A stretch of DNA of 64,000 nt from Prolixibacteraceae bacterium (GTDB lineage: Bacteria; Bacteroidota; Bacteroidia; Bacteroidales; Prolixibacteraceae). Every line of letters begins with the position of its first letter. Positions within the stretch are counted from its first letter, which is position 1. The notes under the pieces are model-generated. The model searched no databases, was not told where the DNA came from, and saw only the letters and a list, made by a program, of their open reading frames with translations. Positions 26,539-35,925 of the stretch are shown here, piece by piece. The position numbers and the translations under genes are program-made. The stretch is taken from contig JAIBEZ010000028.1 of NCBI GenBank assembly GCA_019459485.1, positions 186,001-250,000 on the forward strand, read 5' to 3'.

Positions 26539-26652
26539 ATGGCTATAGAGATTAAAATATTGCCAGTATTTCAAGGAGATGGTGTAACAAAAAGCATTAT
26601 CCTTAATCCCGGCATATACAACTGCTGGTTGTTGAATAACAACCATAAGTAG
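26539..26652 (+). pseudogene. Possible truncated start of an MBL-fold hydrolase gene
   Basis: A 37-codon frame starts MAIEIKILPVFQGDGV and stops at TAG 26650-26652. The opening resembles the first strand of metallo-beta-lactamase-fold hydrolases (typically hydrophobic-K-(I/F)-L-x-(A/V)-x-x-GD), but no HxHxDH motif follows here. It could equally be chance. Confidence 0.25.
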
Positions 26653-26706
26653 CGCAATTACAACGATAAGTGTTTTTATTTTTCTGATTCCGGAAATGCA
26701 TCGGCA

Positions 26707-26714
26707 TATCTTTG
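26707..26714 (+). promoter_or_regulatory. Putative -7 box (TATCTTTG) of the XRE-pentapeptide gene
   Basis: TATCTTTG lies 27 bp upstream of the ATG at 26742, the same spacing as in guaA. It overlaps a theoretical upstream TTG start (26712), which argues for 26742. Confidence 0.45.
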
Positions 26715-26741
26715 CTGTGTCGAAAAATTAAAAACAAAACG

Positions 26742-27761
26742 ATGGAAAATATGGAAACTAAATTGATTGGCAATAAAATTGCCGAAGCACGAAAGAAAGC
26801 AACTATTTCTCAGGCCCAGCTTGCGGAGCGTCTATTCATTAGTCCGCAGGCTGTTGGGAAATGGGAACGCGGAGAATCAATGCCGGATATCATTACTTTA
26901 AATCGTCTGGCAGAAATTCTGGGTGTTGACCTTAACTATTTTTCAGAAAATTTTCAATCTGCGGCCACTGAATCCGATAGCCATCGGATGGCGTCTGTTG
27001 AGCCTTTGGTTAACCAATCGGATGAATCCGATGGCTATCGGATGCCTTCCGGAAAGCAAAAGCTGAGTTGGGATATGTCGCGCGGAAACTGGATGGACGC
27101 TGACTTTTCAGGGTTGAAAGATCTGCATGAAAAATTCAGTTCCTCCAACATGCAGCGCTGCAAGTTTATCGGTTCCGATTTGTCTGGACTTCTTCTAAAA
27201 GCCAATAATGTTGATAGTTGTGACTTTTCAGGTTCCGATATCAGCAACAGTCACATTCAGCTTTCTCACTTAAACAAAAATATATTTAAGGAGTGTACAC
27301 TGAAAAACGCTGAATTTTCAAGAAGTCATATTCACGTTTGCGATTTCACCGGCGCCGATTTTACCGGAATCAAATTTTCAGAAAGTTATCTCTACGGCTG
27401 CGAATTCACTGGCGCCAATTTTACAGGTATGGTGATTAAATCGGGTGGCTTTGCCGGCGTGGTGGCCAAATCCGCTGACTTAGAGAAAAATGCAATTGCC
27501 AATGCTGTGTGGAACCGCACTTCTTTTATTGATTCACAGATTGCCGATATCGTTTTCACCGGTACATTGGAGGACTGTTATTTTGAAAACTGCGCCTTTA
27601 AAAGGGTGACATTCCGGAATGCAATGCTTACCAACACTTTCTTTAAAAATAAGAGTTTAAAAGGGATTCGGTTTATTGACTGTCAGGCAGATCGGATGAC
27701 CTACGAATTCCTGAAAAACGGAAAAGCGGATTTAACCGGTATCACATTGTTAACTTCATAA
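26742..27761 (+). CDS. XRE-family HTH protein fused to pentapeptide-like repeats
   Basis: A 339-residue protein. An N-terminal XRE helix-turn-helix (about 6-66; ISQAQLAERLFISPQAVGKWERG is the recognition region) is followed by a linker (about 70-110). The second half (about 110-335) is made of pentapeptide-like (A/C/S-D/E-F-x-x) repeats such as CDFSGSDISNS, CDFTGADFTGIKF and CEFTGANFTG, predicting a right-handed beta-helix. Some such helices mimic DNA. The linker holds two copies of an ESD(S/G)(H/Y)RM(A/P)S motif encoded by mutually inverted palindromes (26972-26989, 27026-27043). Gene starts at 26742 or 26751. It is a single-gene unit closed by a strong terminator. A transcriptional role is likely; the target is unknown. 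Confidence 0.85.
   Translation: MENMETKLIGNKIAEARKKATISQAQLAERLFISPQAVGKWERGESMPDIITLNRLAEILGVDLNYFSENFQSAATESDSHRMASVEPLVNQSDESDGYRMPSGKQKLSWDMSRGNWMDADFSGLKDLHEKFSSSNMQRCKFIGSDLSGLLLKANNVDSCDFSGSDISNSHIQLSHLNKNIFKECTLKNAEFSRSHIHVCDFTGADFTGIKFSESYLYGCEFTGANFTGMVIKSGGFAGVVAKSADLEKNAIANAVWNRTSFIDSQIADIVFTGTLEDCYFENCAFKRVTFRNAMLTNTFFKNKSLKGIRFIDCQADRMTYEFLKNGKADLTGITLLTS
26972..27043. repeat. Pair of REP-like palindromes inside a coding region
   Basis: ATCCGATAGCCATCGGAT (26972-26989) is near-palindromic, and ATCCGATGGCTATCGGAT (27026-27043) is its exact reverse complement. A third palindromic piece, ATCGGATGAATCCGAT (27018-27033), joins them. All are in frame and code for the linker of the XRE-pentapeptide protein. 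Confidence 0.8.
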
Positions 27762-27800
27762 AGGAGGAAACCCATTGAATCCCGCGCTGCGCCAGGCTAC

Positions 27801-27849
27801 AAACGTAAAACAGCCAGCCCACATTCCGTCGGCTGGCTGTTTTACGTTT
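27801..27849. terminator. Bidirectional terminator, perfect 19-bp stem
   Basis: AAACGTAAAACAGCCAGCC (27801-27819) pairs perfectly with its complement at 27831-27849 around an 11-base loop. It lies between convergent genes, 40 bp after the XRE gene and 11 bp after the NIPSNAP gene, with A/T runs in both outer arms. Confidence 0.85.
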
Positions 27850-27860
27850 ATACCAATACC

Positions 27861-28652
27861 TTAAAAATCAGAATAATCGGTTGGGTGCAGCAGTGTTTTT
27901 ACTGAATTGGAAACTGTGTTTTTATATTCTGCAATGGCCGAAAGTGTTTTCCATTCAGGATGAGCACGGAACGCAGCCCATCGGTCGGCATGTATTGTTG
28001 TATTGGCAAATGTAGTGAGGTACATCAGGTTGGGCATTGTACTACCCGAGATAACTTCAGCATAAAAAACGGCATTGAAGTCCAGCTTTGTAAAAAGTTT
28101 GATCTCGCCGCCTTCGTTAAACATTTTTACTTTTTTCCTGAAAAGGTTTTCTGTCGGGCCTTCGTAACTTCTCAGTTCATAAATTCTTTCCGAAGGAGCT
28201 GTTTTATGGTTCGGAATGAAAAAGTTTGGGGCATCGGGAAAAGCTTTCAGGAGGATTGATTCTTTGCGGATGAATGGTTTTTGGTCGAACGGAGCGCCCA
28301 GAAAATCACTTCCATTCGTTTGGTATTGCTGATCGTTCTCAAGCATTTCCTGAATTTTGGCAAAATGGTCAAGCGACTTGAAAGGAATCCAGACATACAC
28401 ACGTTTTTCCGAAGTTGTGTCGCTTTCGATGGGTTTAAATACGCCCACCTTTTGAATTCCTGCCTTGTGAAGCGCTGGCAAATAGACGCTTTTCAGGAAA
28501 TTCTCCACTTTTTGCTGCTGAACCTTTCCTGTTAAGCGGAAAACCTGAATCTGGTAATAATCTCTTGAAGCGGCAATCGCAGAAAATGTAAATACAAGGG
28601 CAAAAAATGTCATCAGGAAAAATGACCGGCTGAATTTTGTGGGTTGGTTCAT
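27861..28652 (-). CDS. Exported NIPSNAP family protein
   Basis: A 263-residue protein. A signal peptide (about 1-28, SFFLMTFFALVFTFSAIAAS) is followed by two NIPSNAP ferredoxin-like domains. The first begins YYQIQVFRLTGKVQQQKVEN (about 32) and the second IYELRSYEGPTENLFRKKVK (about 151). These domains belong to the dimeric alpha-beta barrel superfamily; no enzymatic activity is known for the exported bacterial form. It has no operon partner. Confidence 0.88.
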   Translation of the reverse strand: MNQPTKFSRSFFLMTFFALVFTFSAIAASRDYYQIQVFRLTGKVQQQKVENFLKSVYLPALHKAGIQKVGVFKPIESDTTSEKRVYVWIPFKSLDHFAKIQEMLENDQQYQTNGSDFLGAPFDQKPFIRKESILLKAFPDAPNFFIPNHKTAPSERIYELRSYEGPTENLFRKKVKMFNEGGEIKLFTKLDFNAVFYAEVISGSTMPNLMYLTTFANTTIHADRWAAFRAHPEWKTLSAIAEYKNTVSNSVKTLLHPTDYSDF

Positions 28653-28719
28653 TTTGTCTTTTTAATTTATTTGTTGAAAATGTTTTTATTCGAAATACAA
28701 AAACTTTTGTGTGGAGGTT

Positions 28720-28772
28720 GTTCCTTCGGTCTTCTGACTTCTGTCTTCCGTCTCCGGTCTTCCGTCTCCGAT
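28720..28772. repeat. Phrase-like repeat (CTTCCGTCTCCGGT)
   Basis: Tandem variants of TCTTCTGACT-TCTGTCTTCCGTCTCCGG-TCTTCCGTCTCCG fill the gap between two minus-strand genes and end 8 bp before the stop of the next gene. This belongs to the same class of short-phrase intergenic sequence as the other loci listed here. Confidence 0.5.
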
Positions 28773-28779
28773 CAATTTT

Positions 28780-29580
28780 TCATTTCTGACTTGACGGCAA
28801 TTTTACTTCCTGAATACACCAGTAATCCCATTGTTTCAGAAAATTCATTTCTCCCGCGCCCGAAAATATTTCAGTTTCGTTGCTGCCTTCAATAATTCCA
28901 GAAAAATTAATATCGAATTGCACTTTCCCGTTTAGTTCATCAAATTGAATATCGGTGATTTCAAGTTTGTTGAGCGTGAACGATTTGAAAGCCTGCCGGA
29001 AATTATCAAACCACTTGTTTCCTTCTGCCTCTTTTGTCAGATTGTTGGTGTAAAAGTCTGATTCCTTGTCTAAGAATGATCTGAAAAAATCGGAGCAGCC
29101 ATTTCTGAGGTCGTATTCATGGTTCGGATGGAATTCTTCATAAGTAAAATGGCTGATCCACCCTTCCATCTTTATATTGTCAGTTTCAGTCAAAAACAGT
29201 TCTTCGGTGATAAACCGGTATAATTCGCGGTCGTCAACTTCGCAAAGCGTATCCAGATGGATTTGATACTCATTTAGCAGTTGCATAATTTGATCCAGTT
29301 CCGCGCTGATTTCATCGTCGGGAATGGCTTCACTTTTCCTGAATTCCGGTTTCCCAATGAAATCGTAAATCATTACACGCTCCGAATCATGGAATGCCTT
29401 TTCGAAATTTATAACATTGTCCAGAAACTGGCTTTCCACGTCAGGCGGCAAATCTGCGTTTGGCGATTCGATGGGGAAATCAGCTCCGTATTCGAGTCTC
29501 AGTTTCATCCGTTTAATCTCATTTTCCTGTCTCAAACGTTCGAGTTCGTCTTCAAATTCTTCCGGTTCGTGGTCTTTCAT
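28780..29580 (-). CDS. Hypothetical cytoplasmic protein
   Basis: A 266-residue acidic protein with no recognised domain. The N-terminus is a charged helix (HEPEEFEDELERLRQENEIK), there is no signal peptide or membrane segment, and the C-terminal ~90 residues (GNKWFDNFRQAFKSFTLNKL and the following beta-rich part) look like an SnoaL/NTF2-like fold by pattern, which is only a guess. Related proteins occur in Bacteroidota. The 213 bp beyond its start hold no gene. Confidence 0.65.
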   Translation of the reverse strand: MKDHEPEEFEDELERLRQENEIKRMKLRLEYGADFPIESPNADLPPDVESQFLDNVINFEKAFHDSERVMIYDFIGKPEFRKSEAIPDDEISAELDQIMQLLNEYQIHLDTLCEVDDRELYRFITEELFLTETDNIKMEGWISHFTYEEFHPNHEYDLRNGCSDFFRSFLDKESDFYTNNLTKEAEGNKWFDNFRQAFKSFTLNKLEITDIQFDELNGKVQFDINFSGIIEGSNETEIFSGAGEMNFLKQWDYWCIQEVKLPSSQK

Positions 29581-29793
29581 TTCTGTTGGATTCTAAGGAA
29601 AATACAGGCGATTCTTGTTTCTTTTATTTTTCCAAATATATGAAAATCTGCTAAGTTGTTACTCCTCAACCTTGTTTATTGAAAAAGGTGTTTAAATCTT
29701 TCACAATCAACTCAATTGAAAGAAGCAGCTTCCACCATACTTATCGCATAATCTTGTTGCGTTATATTTTTTATCATGCTATATAGGTCAGTG

Positions 29794-32700
29794 TTAATTC
29801 TTTAATGCTTTTCTGATTACCATTCCTTTATTGGTGTATACTTTTATAAAATACAGGCCTGCTGGGAAAATCGAAATATTTAATAAATTTTCGTTTGTCT
29901 TCACCAACAGAATTCTACCATTTAAATCCGTAAATTCAATTCTTTCGATCGGGTAAGGTGATTTTATGTTCAAATAGTAGTTGGCAGGATTTGGATAGAC
30001 AAGAACCTCTGGAAAATCATCAGATACTTCGATTCCGGTATTTACTCCTGTCGTATATGTAAATTCCTCTGAATAATACACATTTGTCCCATCAGTGGCT
30101 TTTATTCTAAAATAATATTCAGTAACAGGCGCCAAACCAGACAATGTGGATTGAACAGTATTTGTCATCATTCCTGAAGAATAATTTGGAGTTGAAAAAA
30201 TTGCACTCCCAAAGTCTTTGGTAGTTCCATATTCAAATTGAATATTGTAGATGAATTTCCCATTCGCATTAATCAATCCTTGCAACTTGATTGAACTATC
30301 AGATATCTTTTGAACTTCAATTGGAATGATAATTACATCTCCCGAAATCCGCAAGATATTCTCACCTGAAAATATTGTTTCAGATCCCAGATTGGCTTTT
30401 AACCTAAAGAAATAAACTGTATTTATATCAAGGTCTGTCAATTGTGTTTGAAAGTAACCAAAACTATTTTTATTTACTTGATCCGGGGTGATTTTCACAA
30501 TGTTATTGTAACTACGCAGTGTGCCATATTCGAATACAATATTTTTTATCGTATCCTTATATGCAGTAATGTTGGCACTCAAGTTTACTGTTTCTCCATT
30601 TATGTATTGGGTATATAAACTTATTTTATATTCGGGTGAAGTAGTGAACGAAACTCTGGGACCAAATATTTCCACTCCTTCATGAACGGCTTTTATTCTG
30701 GTGAAATATTTTGTTTCTGGTTTCAATAGCGTCAATTTACCCCTGATTCCTTCGGTTGTTCCGCCTGCTACAATAACGGGAGTAGCTGCAATACTCTGAC
30801 TAAAAAGCGTATCGGTTCCAAATTGGAATTCGATATTTGTTATATCTCCTTTATTGGAAATTACATTACCCGATAAATCAGCCTCATTGGACGAAACACT
30901 ATACAAATAACCCATAATTAATTGAAAATCGGGCAGTGTTTTAAATTGAAGGATGTTGCTTGAATATTCAACCCCATTGTATGTTGCACTTAATCTATAG
31001 TTGTATGTAGTATTTGGTTGGAGATTATTCAATTCAATTGATGTGTTTATCAATGTGTTTAAGCTAACAGTATCAGGAACTACGGGGACTACATTATTTA
31101 AAAATGAAACTCCATGTTCAAATCGGATCTTCTCAATTTTACCAGCATTAGATGCCACATTGCCGGTTAAGGTAACACTGGTATTTGTAATATTTGTTGC
31201 TGGATTTACCAAGAGGGATACTGGTTGAAAATCAATCTTGTTTTTTAATATTAAGCCACTGCCCCCGTAGATGAATATATTATCACTGAATATTTCGATA
31301 CCCGGAACACGATAAGGCGGATTAACACTTTCCCAACTCGCACCACCATTAATTGTTTTATATGAATAAGCATAGTCGTCAGAGACATATCCAACATTGT
31401 TGGAATAAAACTTTACATTTTTATAGTATCCATATGGGATTGTAATTTTTTGCCAGAATTTTGCACCGTCATTTGTTTTATACATCAGCGCATCATCGCC
31501 AACAAAACATCCGTTATTTTCATCCAAAAAATGAAATGAATTAATATCATCGTCAATTTCGAAGGTAACGATCCAATTTTTTCCACCATCAATGGTTTTA
31601 TAAATCCGGTTATAGTAATTGCCAATGTTACGGGCATAACCAACGGTCGAGTTTATAAATTGTATTTGTCCAAAACTGATCGCATTTAATTGTTGCCAGG
31701 TATTTCCTCCATCTACCGTTTTAAATGTTGCACCTCCACTAACATAACCAGTGTTTTCATCCACAAAATCAATAGCATAAAGATTTGCATCCAGTATTTC
31801 CATCCCTTTGTTTTTTGCGACCCAGGTTTTTCCTCCATCAATTGTTTTATAAACCTTACCAACACTTGCCGAGGTACCTATATCACCTCCAGCAATGCAA
31901 TAGCCAATATTTTCATTTATAAAATCAAATTGTACAGTATTTTCTGTTTTCACGGGAGCTCCAATATTTGTCCATGTATTACCACTATTGGTAGTTTTAA
32001 AAAATGTATTTCCCACAAGGCCATATCCAACCTGATCGGTAACAAAATCAAGTTGCTTAACGTTGCCATAGGTAGGAGAATATTCTTTCCAATTCTTTCC
32101 ACCATCACTGGTTTTCAGGATCCGACCACTCATTCCTGTTGCAAATCCTGTCATACCATCAATAAAGTAAATATCATTCAGAGTTGTGCCACCATACCTT
32201 CCATTCTGAAAACCACTCCACTCCCAGGTAGAGCCTCCATTGGTTGTTTTAAAGATTACACCATCTTCTCCTGCACAAAATCCGTTTTGAGCATCAGTAA
32301 ATGAAAAGGAATAAATTTCATCAAAGGAACCTTTTTTTATTTGCCATGTTTCGCCACCATCAACAGTCTTTAAAATCTCAGCCATATATCCACGAGATAC
32401 AAACCCTGTGTTTTTATCTGCAAAATATATTGTGTTGATATTGCTGGAAGATGTATTGTTCGAACTTTTTATAGTCCATTTACTTCCCCCATCAATTGTT
32501 TTAAGTATAGTTCCGTTTGAACATCCAACATGCCCCACTTCTGAGCTTGTAAAATAGGAATCTGTAATCGTGGAATTGGTGATAGAATATGTTTTCCAGC
32601 CTACTCCCCCGTCAAACGAAACATATAAATTATGGACACCCGTTATCAATATAGTATCCTTGCTAATAACGCTGATAGCATTCAGATCATCGGCAAAACT

Positions 32701-34776
32701 GACATTCAGTTTATTCCAGCCGCTACCCAGGTACGTCGATTTGTATAATGTCCCGCCATTACCAATAATGTAGCCGATATTATTTTTAAATGCGATTCGT
32801 TTACCTGAGGATATCTTTGTTTTTATTTCCCACGTATTACCACCATCTGTTGTTCCAATGAGATGATTGTCATTAATAATAAAACCTGTTTGACTATTAA
32901 TGAAGCAAATATCCAGCCCTGGTAATGCTGATGGTTTGGGATTGAGTAATTTCCAACCATTCGGATCTTCATTGTTCCCTTGTTGGCTTTTATAGGCATA
33001 TATTGACTTTGTCGCAGTACAACCGTTTTCATTTTCAACAGTAACTGAATACCATGCTTCCTTTTTTATATATATCGTAGGCGTTGTTTCACCGGTACTC
33101 CATTGATAAGATTTAAAATTGCCTGGATTTAATGGAATGGAATCAAGTGTTCCTATTTTTATTGAATCAGGTAAATTAATTACAGGTAGATCTGTGACAT
33201 GCAAAAATATTGAATCTGAGAAGAAACAGCCGAATGTATTTGATACTATCAGTTTATAATTCCCTGTCTTTTTTATTATTATTGATCTGGTGGTTTCTCC
33301 GGTGTTCCACAAATAGGACGTAAAACCTTCGGCAACAGATAATTCATGACCATAACAAACAGTTGTATCTTTGCCCAGATCAAATTTTGAAACGGGATTG
33401 ATGGTGATCTGTTCGATAATGGTGTCAATCTTTTCCGGATAATAAGCAAGCAATCGAACAGAATAATCTCCTGCCTCTGAATATTGAAATTCGGGATTGA
33501 GGGAATTAGATGCACTTCCCTCGCCAAAAAACCAGCGGACAGAATCTAACCTGTAATCGTTGGTAATATGAAACCCAACAGGATGGGCCTGACAGGTATT
33601 GTCAAAAGTAAAACTTGTTTTAAAAAAGTAATTCTGAATAAAATTTGGGGTCAGGGCAACAAACGAACTTCCACCTTCAAGAAACAATCCATTTTCTTTT
33701 ACAATACAATCTTTGCCATATTCGTTTGGATTTGTTATTACTCCAAGATGTCCTGTACCACCACCACCACCACCTTTGGTAATATAGATTTTCCCGTTCG
33801 GTGCAAGCTGCATTTGACGAAAACTGTTATTGTTCTCCTGAATTAAAAGTACTCTTGATTGATTTATTTCTTCAATTGATTGACCAGTAATATTAAACTG
33901 GTATAAACCGCTGGTGCCAGTACTGCCGTTTTGATAAACAAATAGCTTGGTTGCATCGGGAGAAAATTCGATTCCATTACACCCATTATGGGGAGCCGGC
34001 AATTTAAAACTCATAGGATTGGACAATCTTCCCGAAGAAGAATCAAAATCAAATAAGTCAAAGCCCCCAATGGTCGCATACTCATCATAACTGCAAGCAA
34101 TTTTCTTTCCATCCGGCGAGATCTTTAATTGGCCTGAAAAAGAGGAAATATTTGAGTTCCCCGCAGTACTTATGACTGGAGTGTCAGATAACCCAGATGC
34201 TGAAACTAAATATGAATAGTATTTGTTTGTATTATTTTGTTGGGTAACCAGCCATATGTCTTTTTGGTTTTGATGATATATCGCAGTGATTTTATTCGAA
34301 ATGTTATTCAGTATTTTCTCCCCTTTCACAATAACATCACCCAAACCATTATTGAGACTCATATCAACAATTGAATACCATAACCAGGCATCTGATTGTC
34401 CATTTTGGGGATCGACTGTAAATAAGTAATATAAAGAAGTTGAGCCGGGATTGGGTATAACGATAGATTCTTGCAATGAAAAACCTCCGGTTAAGGTGAC
34501 CAGATTTTTTCCATTGGGCATCAATTCGTTATTTTTATTCAATACATTAAGTCCATCAGAGTAAAATAACAAATCACCATTTTTATCGCTTATGATTCCT
34601 GCCCCCCGGTTATCATTAGGTGCATAATCTTTACGAATGATCACCGAATTATCCCGGAATTCAAGTCCGAAATCACCAAATACCCAGTTATTGGCATAGT
34701 TCTGTGAGTAAAGAAATTGACTTATTAATAATGCAAAAATAATGCTTATTACTTTTTTCAGTTGTATTTTTTTCAT
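29794..34776 (-). CDS. Giant T9SS surface protein with YCF48 repeats
   Basis: A 1660-residue exported protein starting at MKKIQLKKVISIIFALLIS (signal peptide to about 24). In order: a WD40-like propeller (about 25-400); a PKD domain (about 410-470, with WFFGEGSASNSLNPEFQYSEAGDYSV); two Ig-like segments with YLWNTGETT and YQWSTGETT; a YCF48/sialidase-like propeller region (about 610-1225) with at least twelve T-x-(D/N)GGxxW motifs; four fibronectin-like modules each with a (I/V)xFxxG(T/V) strand; and a T9SS type A tail (last ~80 residues, VLVYPNPANYYLNI to GLYFIKVYTNKGMVIRKALKN). Further in-frame residues upstream of 34776 do not fit an exported protein. Likely a surface adhesin or stalk; no catalytic site is seen. 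Confidence 0.88.
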   Translation of the reverse strand: MKKIQLKKVISIIFALLISQFLYSQNYANNWVFGDFGLEFRDNSVIIRKDYAPNDNRGAGIISDKNGDLLFYSDGLNVLNKNNELMPNGKNLVTLTGGFSLQESIVIPNPGSTSLYYLFTVDPQNGQSDAWLWYSIVDMSLNNGLGDVIVKGEKILNNISNKITAIYHQNQKDIWLVTQQNNTNKYYSYLVSASGLSDTPVISTAGNSNISSFSGQLKISPDGKKIACSYDEYATIGGFDLFDFDSSSGRLSNPMSFKLPAPHNGCNGIEFSPDATKLFVYQNGSTGTSGLYQFNITGQSIEEINQSRVLLIQENNNSFRQMQLAPNGKIYITKGGGGGGTGHLGVITNPNEYGKDCIVKENGLFLEGGSSFVALTPNFIQNYFFKTSFTFDNTCQAHPVGFHITNDYRLDSVRWFFGEGSASNSLNPEFQYSEAGDYSVRLLAYYPEKIDTIIEQITINPVSKFDLGKDTTVCYGHELSVAEGFTSYLWNTGETTRSIIIKKTGNYKLIVSNTFGCFFSDSIFLHVTDLPVINLPDSIKIGTLDSIPLNPGNFKSYQWSTGETTPTIYIKKEAWYSVTVENENGCTATKSIYAYKSQQGNNEDPNGWKLLNPKPSALPGLDICFINSQTGFIINDNHLIGTTDGGNTWEIKTKISSGKRIAFKNNIGYIIGNGGTLYKSTYLGSGWNKLNVSFADDLNAISVISKDTILITGVHNLYVSFDGGVGWKTYSITNSTITDSYFTSSEVGHVGCSNGTILKTIDGGSKWTIKSSNNTSSSNINTIYFADKNTGFVSRGYMAEILKTVDGGETWQIKKGSFDEIYSFSFTDAQNGFCAGEDGVIFKTTNGGSTWEWSGFQNGRYGGTTLNDIYFIDGMTGFATGMSGRILKTSDGGKNWKEYSPTYGNVKQLDFVTDQVGYGLVGNTFFKTTNSGNTWTNIGAPVKTENTVQFDFINENIGYCIAGGDIGTSASVGKVYKTIDGGKTWVAKNKGMEILDANLYAIDFVDENTGYVSGGATFKTVDGGNTWQQLNAISFGQIQFINSTVGYARNIGNYYNRIYKTIDGGKNWIVTFEIDDDINSFHFLDENNGCFVGDDALMYKTNDGAKFWQKITIPYGYYKNVKFYSNNVGYVSDDYAYSYKTINGGASWESVNPPYRVPGIEIFSDNIFIYGGSGLILKNKIDFQPVSLLVNPATNITNTSVTLTGNVASNAGKIEKIRFEHGVSFLNNVVPVVPDTVSLNTLINTSIELNNLQPNTTYNYRLSATYNGVEYSSNILQFKTLPDFQLIMGYLYSVSSNEADLSGNVISNKGDITNIEFQFGTDTLFSQSIAATPVIVAGGTTEGIRGKLTLLKPETKYFTRIKAVHEGVEIFGPRVSFTTSPEYKISLYTQYINGETVNLSANITAYKDTIKNIVFEYGTLRSYNNIVKITPDQVNKNSFGYFQTQLTDLDINTVYFFRLKANLGSETIFSGENILRISGDVIIIPIEVQKISDSSIKLQGLINANGKFIYNIQFEYGTTKDFGSAIFSTPNYSSGMMTNTVQSTLSGLAPVTEYYFRIKATDGTNVYYSEEFTYTTGVNTGIEVSDDFPEVLVYPNPANYYLNIKSPYPIERIEFTDLNGRILLVKTNENLLNISIFPAGLYFIKVYTNKGMVIRKALKN

Positions 34777-35127
34777 AACGAATTCGATATAGGTTTGTGT
34801 TCGTTTTTTAATGCAAGCCATGTTTTGCAGCAACACGCAGAGCCAGAATTTAATCAATAAATTTCCTGCAAAGTACAGCTTTTCAAATATGTTTGTTTCT
34901 GGTCGATTACTATTTTATTGATTGAAAAATTGATCGTTTTTCCATTTGGATGGATTGTTGATAATGTAATTCGCAATGTTTTGATACGATTGTTCATCGC
35001 GGATAATGTGTTCCCAATAATCGCGTTGCCATAATTTTTTGTCAAACCGTGGCCAATCCAATGTTTTCACCCCACGTATGTATTCGTTTGTCGACATTGT
35101 TTTAAACCATTGAACGACATTATGTTG

Positions 35128-35149
35128 GGGCGAACCTATGTGTTCGCCC
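35128..35149. repeat. REP-like hairpin GGGCGAAC...GTTCGCCC
   Basis: A perfect 8-bp stem with a 6-base loop (CTATGT) lies inside the RAYT pseudogene. A decayed relative (GGGCGAATCCATGTGTTCTCC) lies at 35489-35509 in the same gene. Both fit the clade's GGGGCGAATnCATGTGTTCGCC repeat family. Confidence 0.75.
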
Positions 35150-35254
35150 AATCCGTGTGTTTCACCCGATACATTTTCGCCCGAACCCGTTCCGTGTGTT
35201 TCGCCCGAACCCGTTGTATCCGCACCACACAAACCCGTATTGCCCGCATCGTCA

Positions 35255-35276
35255 GGGCAGACACGCAGGTCTGCCC
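35255..35276. repeat. REP-like hairpin GGGCAGAC...GTCTGCCC
   Basis: A perfect 8-bp stem with a 6-base loop sits exactly at the frameshift of the RAYT pseudogene; the in-frame TGA abuts it. It resembles GGGGCAGACnnnnnGTCTGCCCC repeats linked to RAYT genes in several phyla. Confidence 0.75.
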
Positions 35277-35925
35277 CCTACGTTATCACCCATTTTCATC
35301 GTTGTGTCGTCTATTGACGATGATTTTTTTTTAATGTTTTGATTTCCGTTTCCGTTGTTTTCGATGATACAATGAAAATGGTTTGGCATCACCACATATT
35401 CATGACATTTAATATCGGGATATTTATATTCCAATTCATGGTACCAATTTCCAACCATTTTCCCCGCATCGTTTAATATCATTTGTTGGGGCGAATCCAT
35501 GTGTTCTCCATCAACCATTTCTCCAAACATACAAATCCGATTTTGCACACAAATGGTAATGAAATACAAACCGGCCTTCGAATAATCATATCCTTTTAAC
35601 CGGATCGACCGTCGGTGGTGTATGTTCGGATTGTAGGCCATATTTTATGAATCAATTTGATTGTACCTTGATTTATGCGCGGGTGTGTTCGAAATACTTT
35701 AACGTTACAACGGGCGGAATTTATGTGATTGAAATAAACCATAACTTGAAAAACCATCATCAAATGTAAAATACTTTTTTGATCTATCTTTTATGTTGAG
35801 CATATTTATTTTTAATTTGTTTTTCCTGTAACTTTTTGTATAAAATTCGCACTTATGAACACTGACCCCATACGAATGTTAACTTATATTAAGACTGTTT
35901 TTGCTGTTTGCCAGTTTTTATAAAC

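Larger units (their letters stand above)
25596..26706. other. Gene-poor 1.1-kb stretch
   Basis: No intact gene is supported between the guaA terminator and the promoter of the XRE-pentapeptide gene. It holds an ~82-bp tandem repeat array (25943-26262), which creates spurious minus-strand reading frames, and a 37-codon fragment that resembles the start of a metallo-hydrolase gene (26539-26652). Base composition is A-rich on the plus strand. Confidence 0.7.
34915..35641 (-). pseudogene. REP-associated tyrosine transposase (RAYT), frameshifted
   Basis: The N-terminal part (35252-35641) is a Y1/IS200-like transposase: YFITICVQNR, then MPNHFHCII with the HUH histidines. It stops at TGA 35252-35254. 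The C-terminal part (34915 to about 35232) continues in another frame with WQRDYWEHIIRDEQSYQNIANYIINNPSKW, the conserved RAYT end. The break falls in a region of hairpins (35255-35276, 35128-35149) and degenerate GTTCGGGCGAAACACACGG repeats. The gene is therefore probably dead, unless a frameshift is programmed. Open frames over 34777-34914 look spurious. Confidence 0.8.

Noticed and set aside
34854-35045. 63-codon minus-strand frame in the RAYT region
   Set aside because: It overlaps the recognisable RAYT C-terminal part in another frame and has no features of its own.
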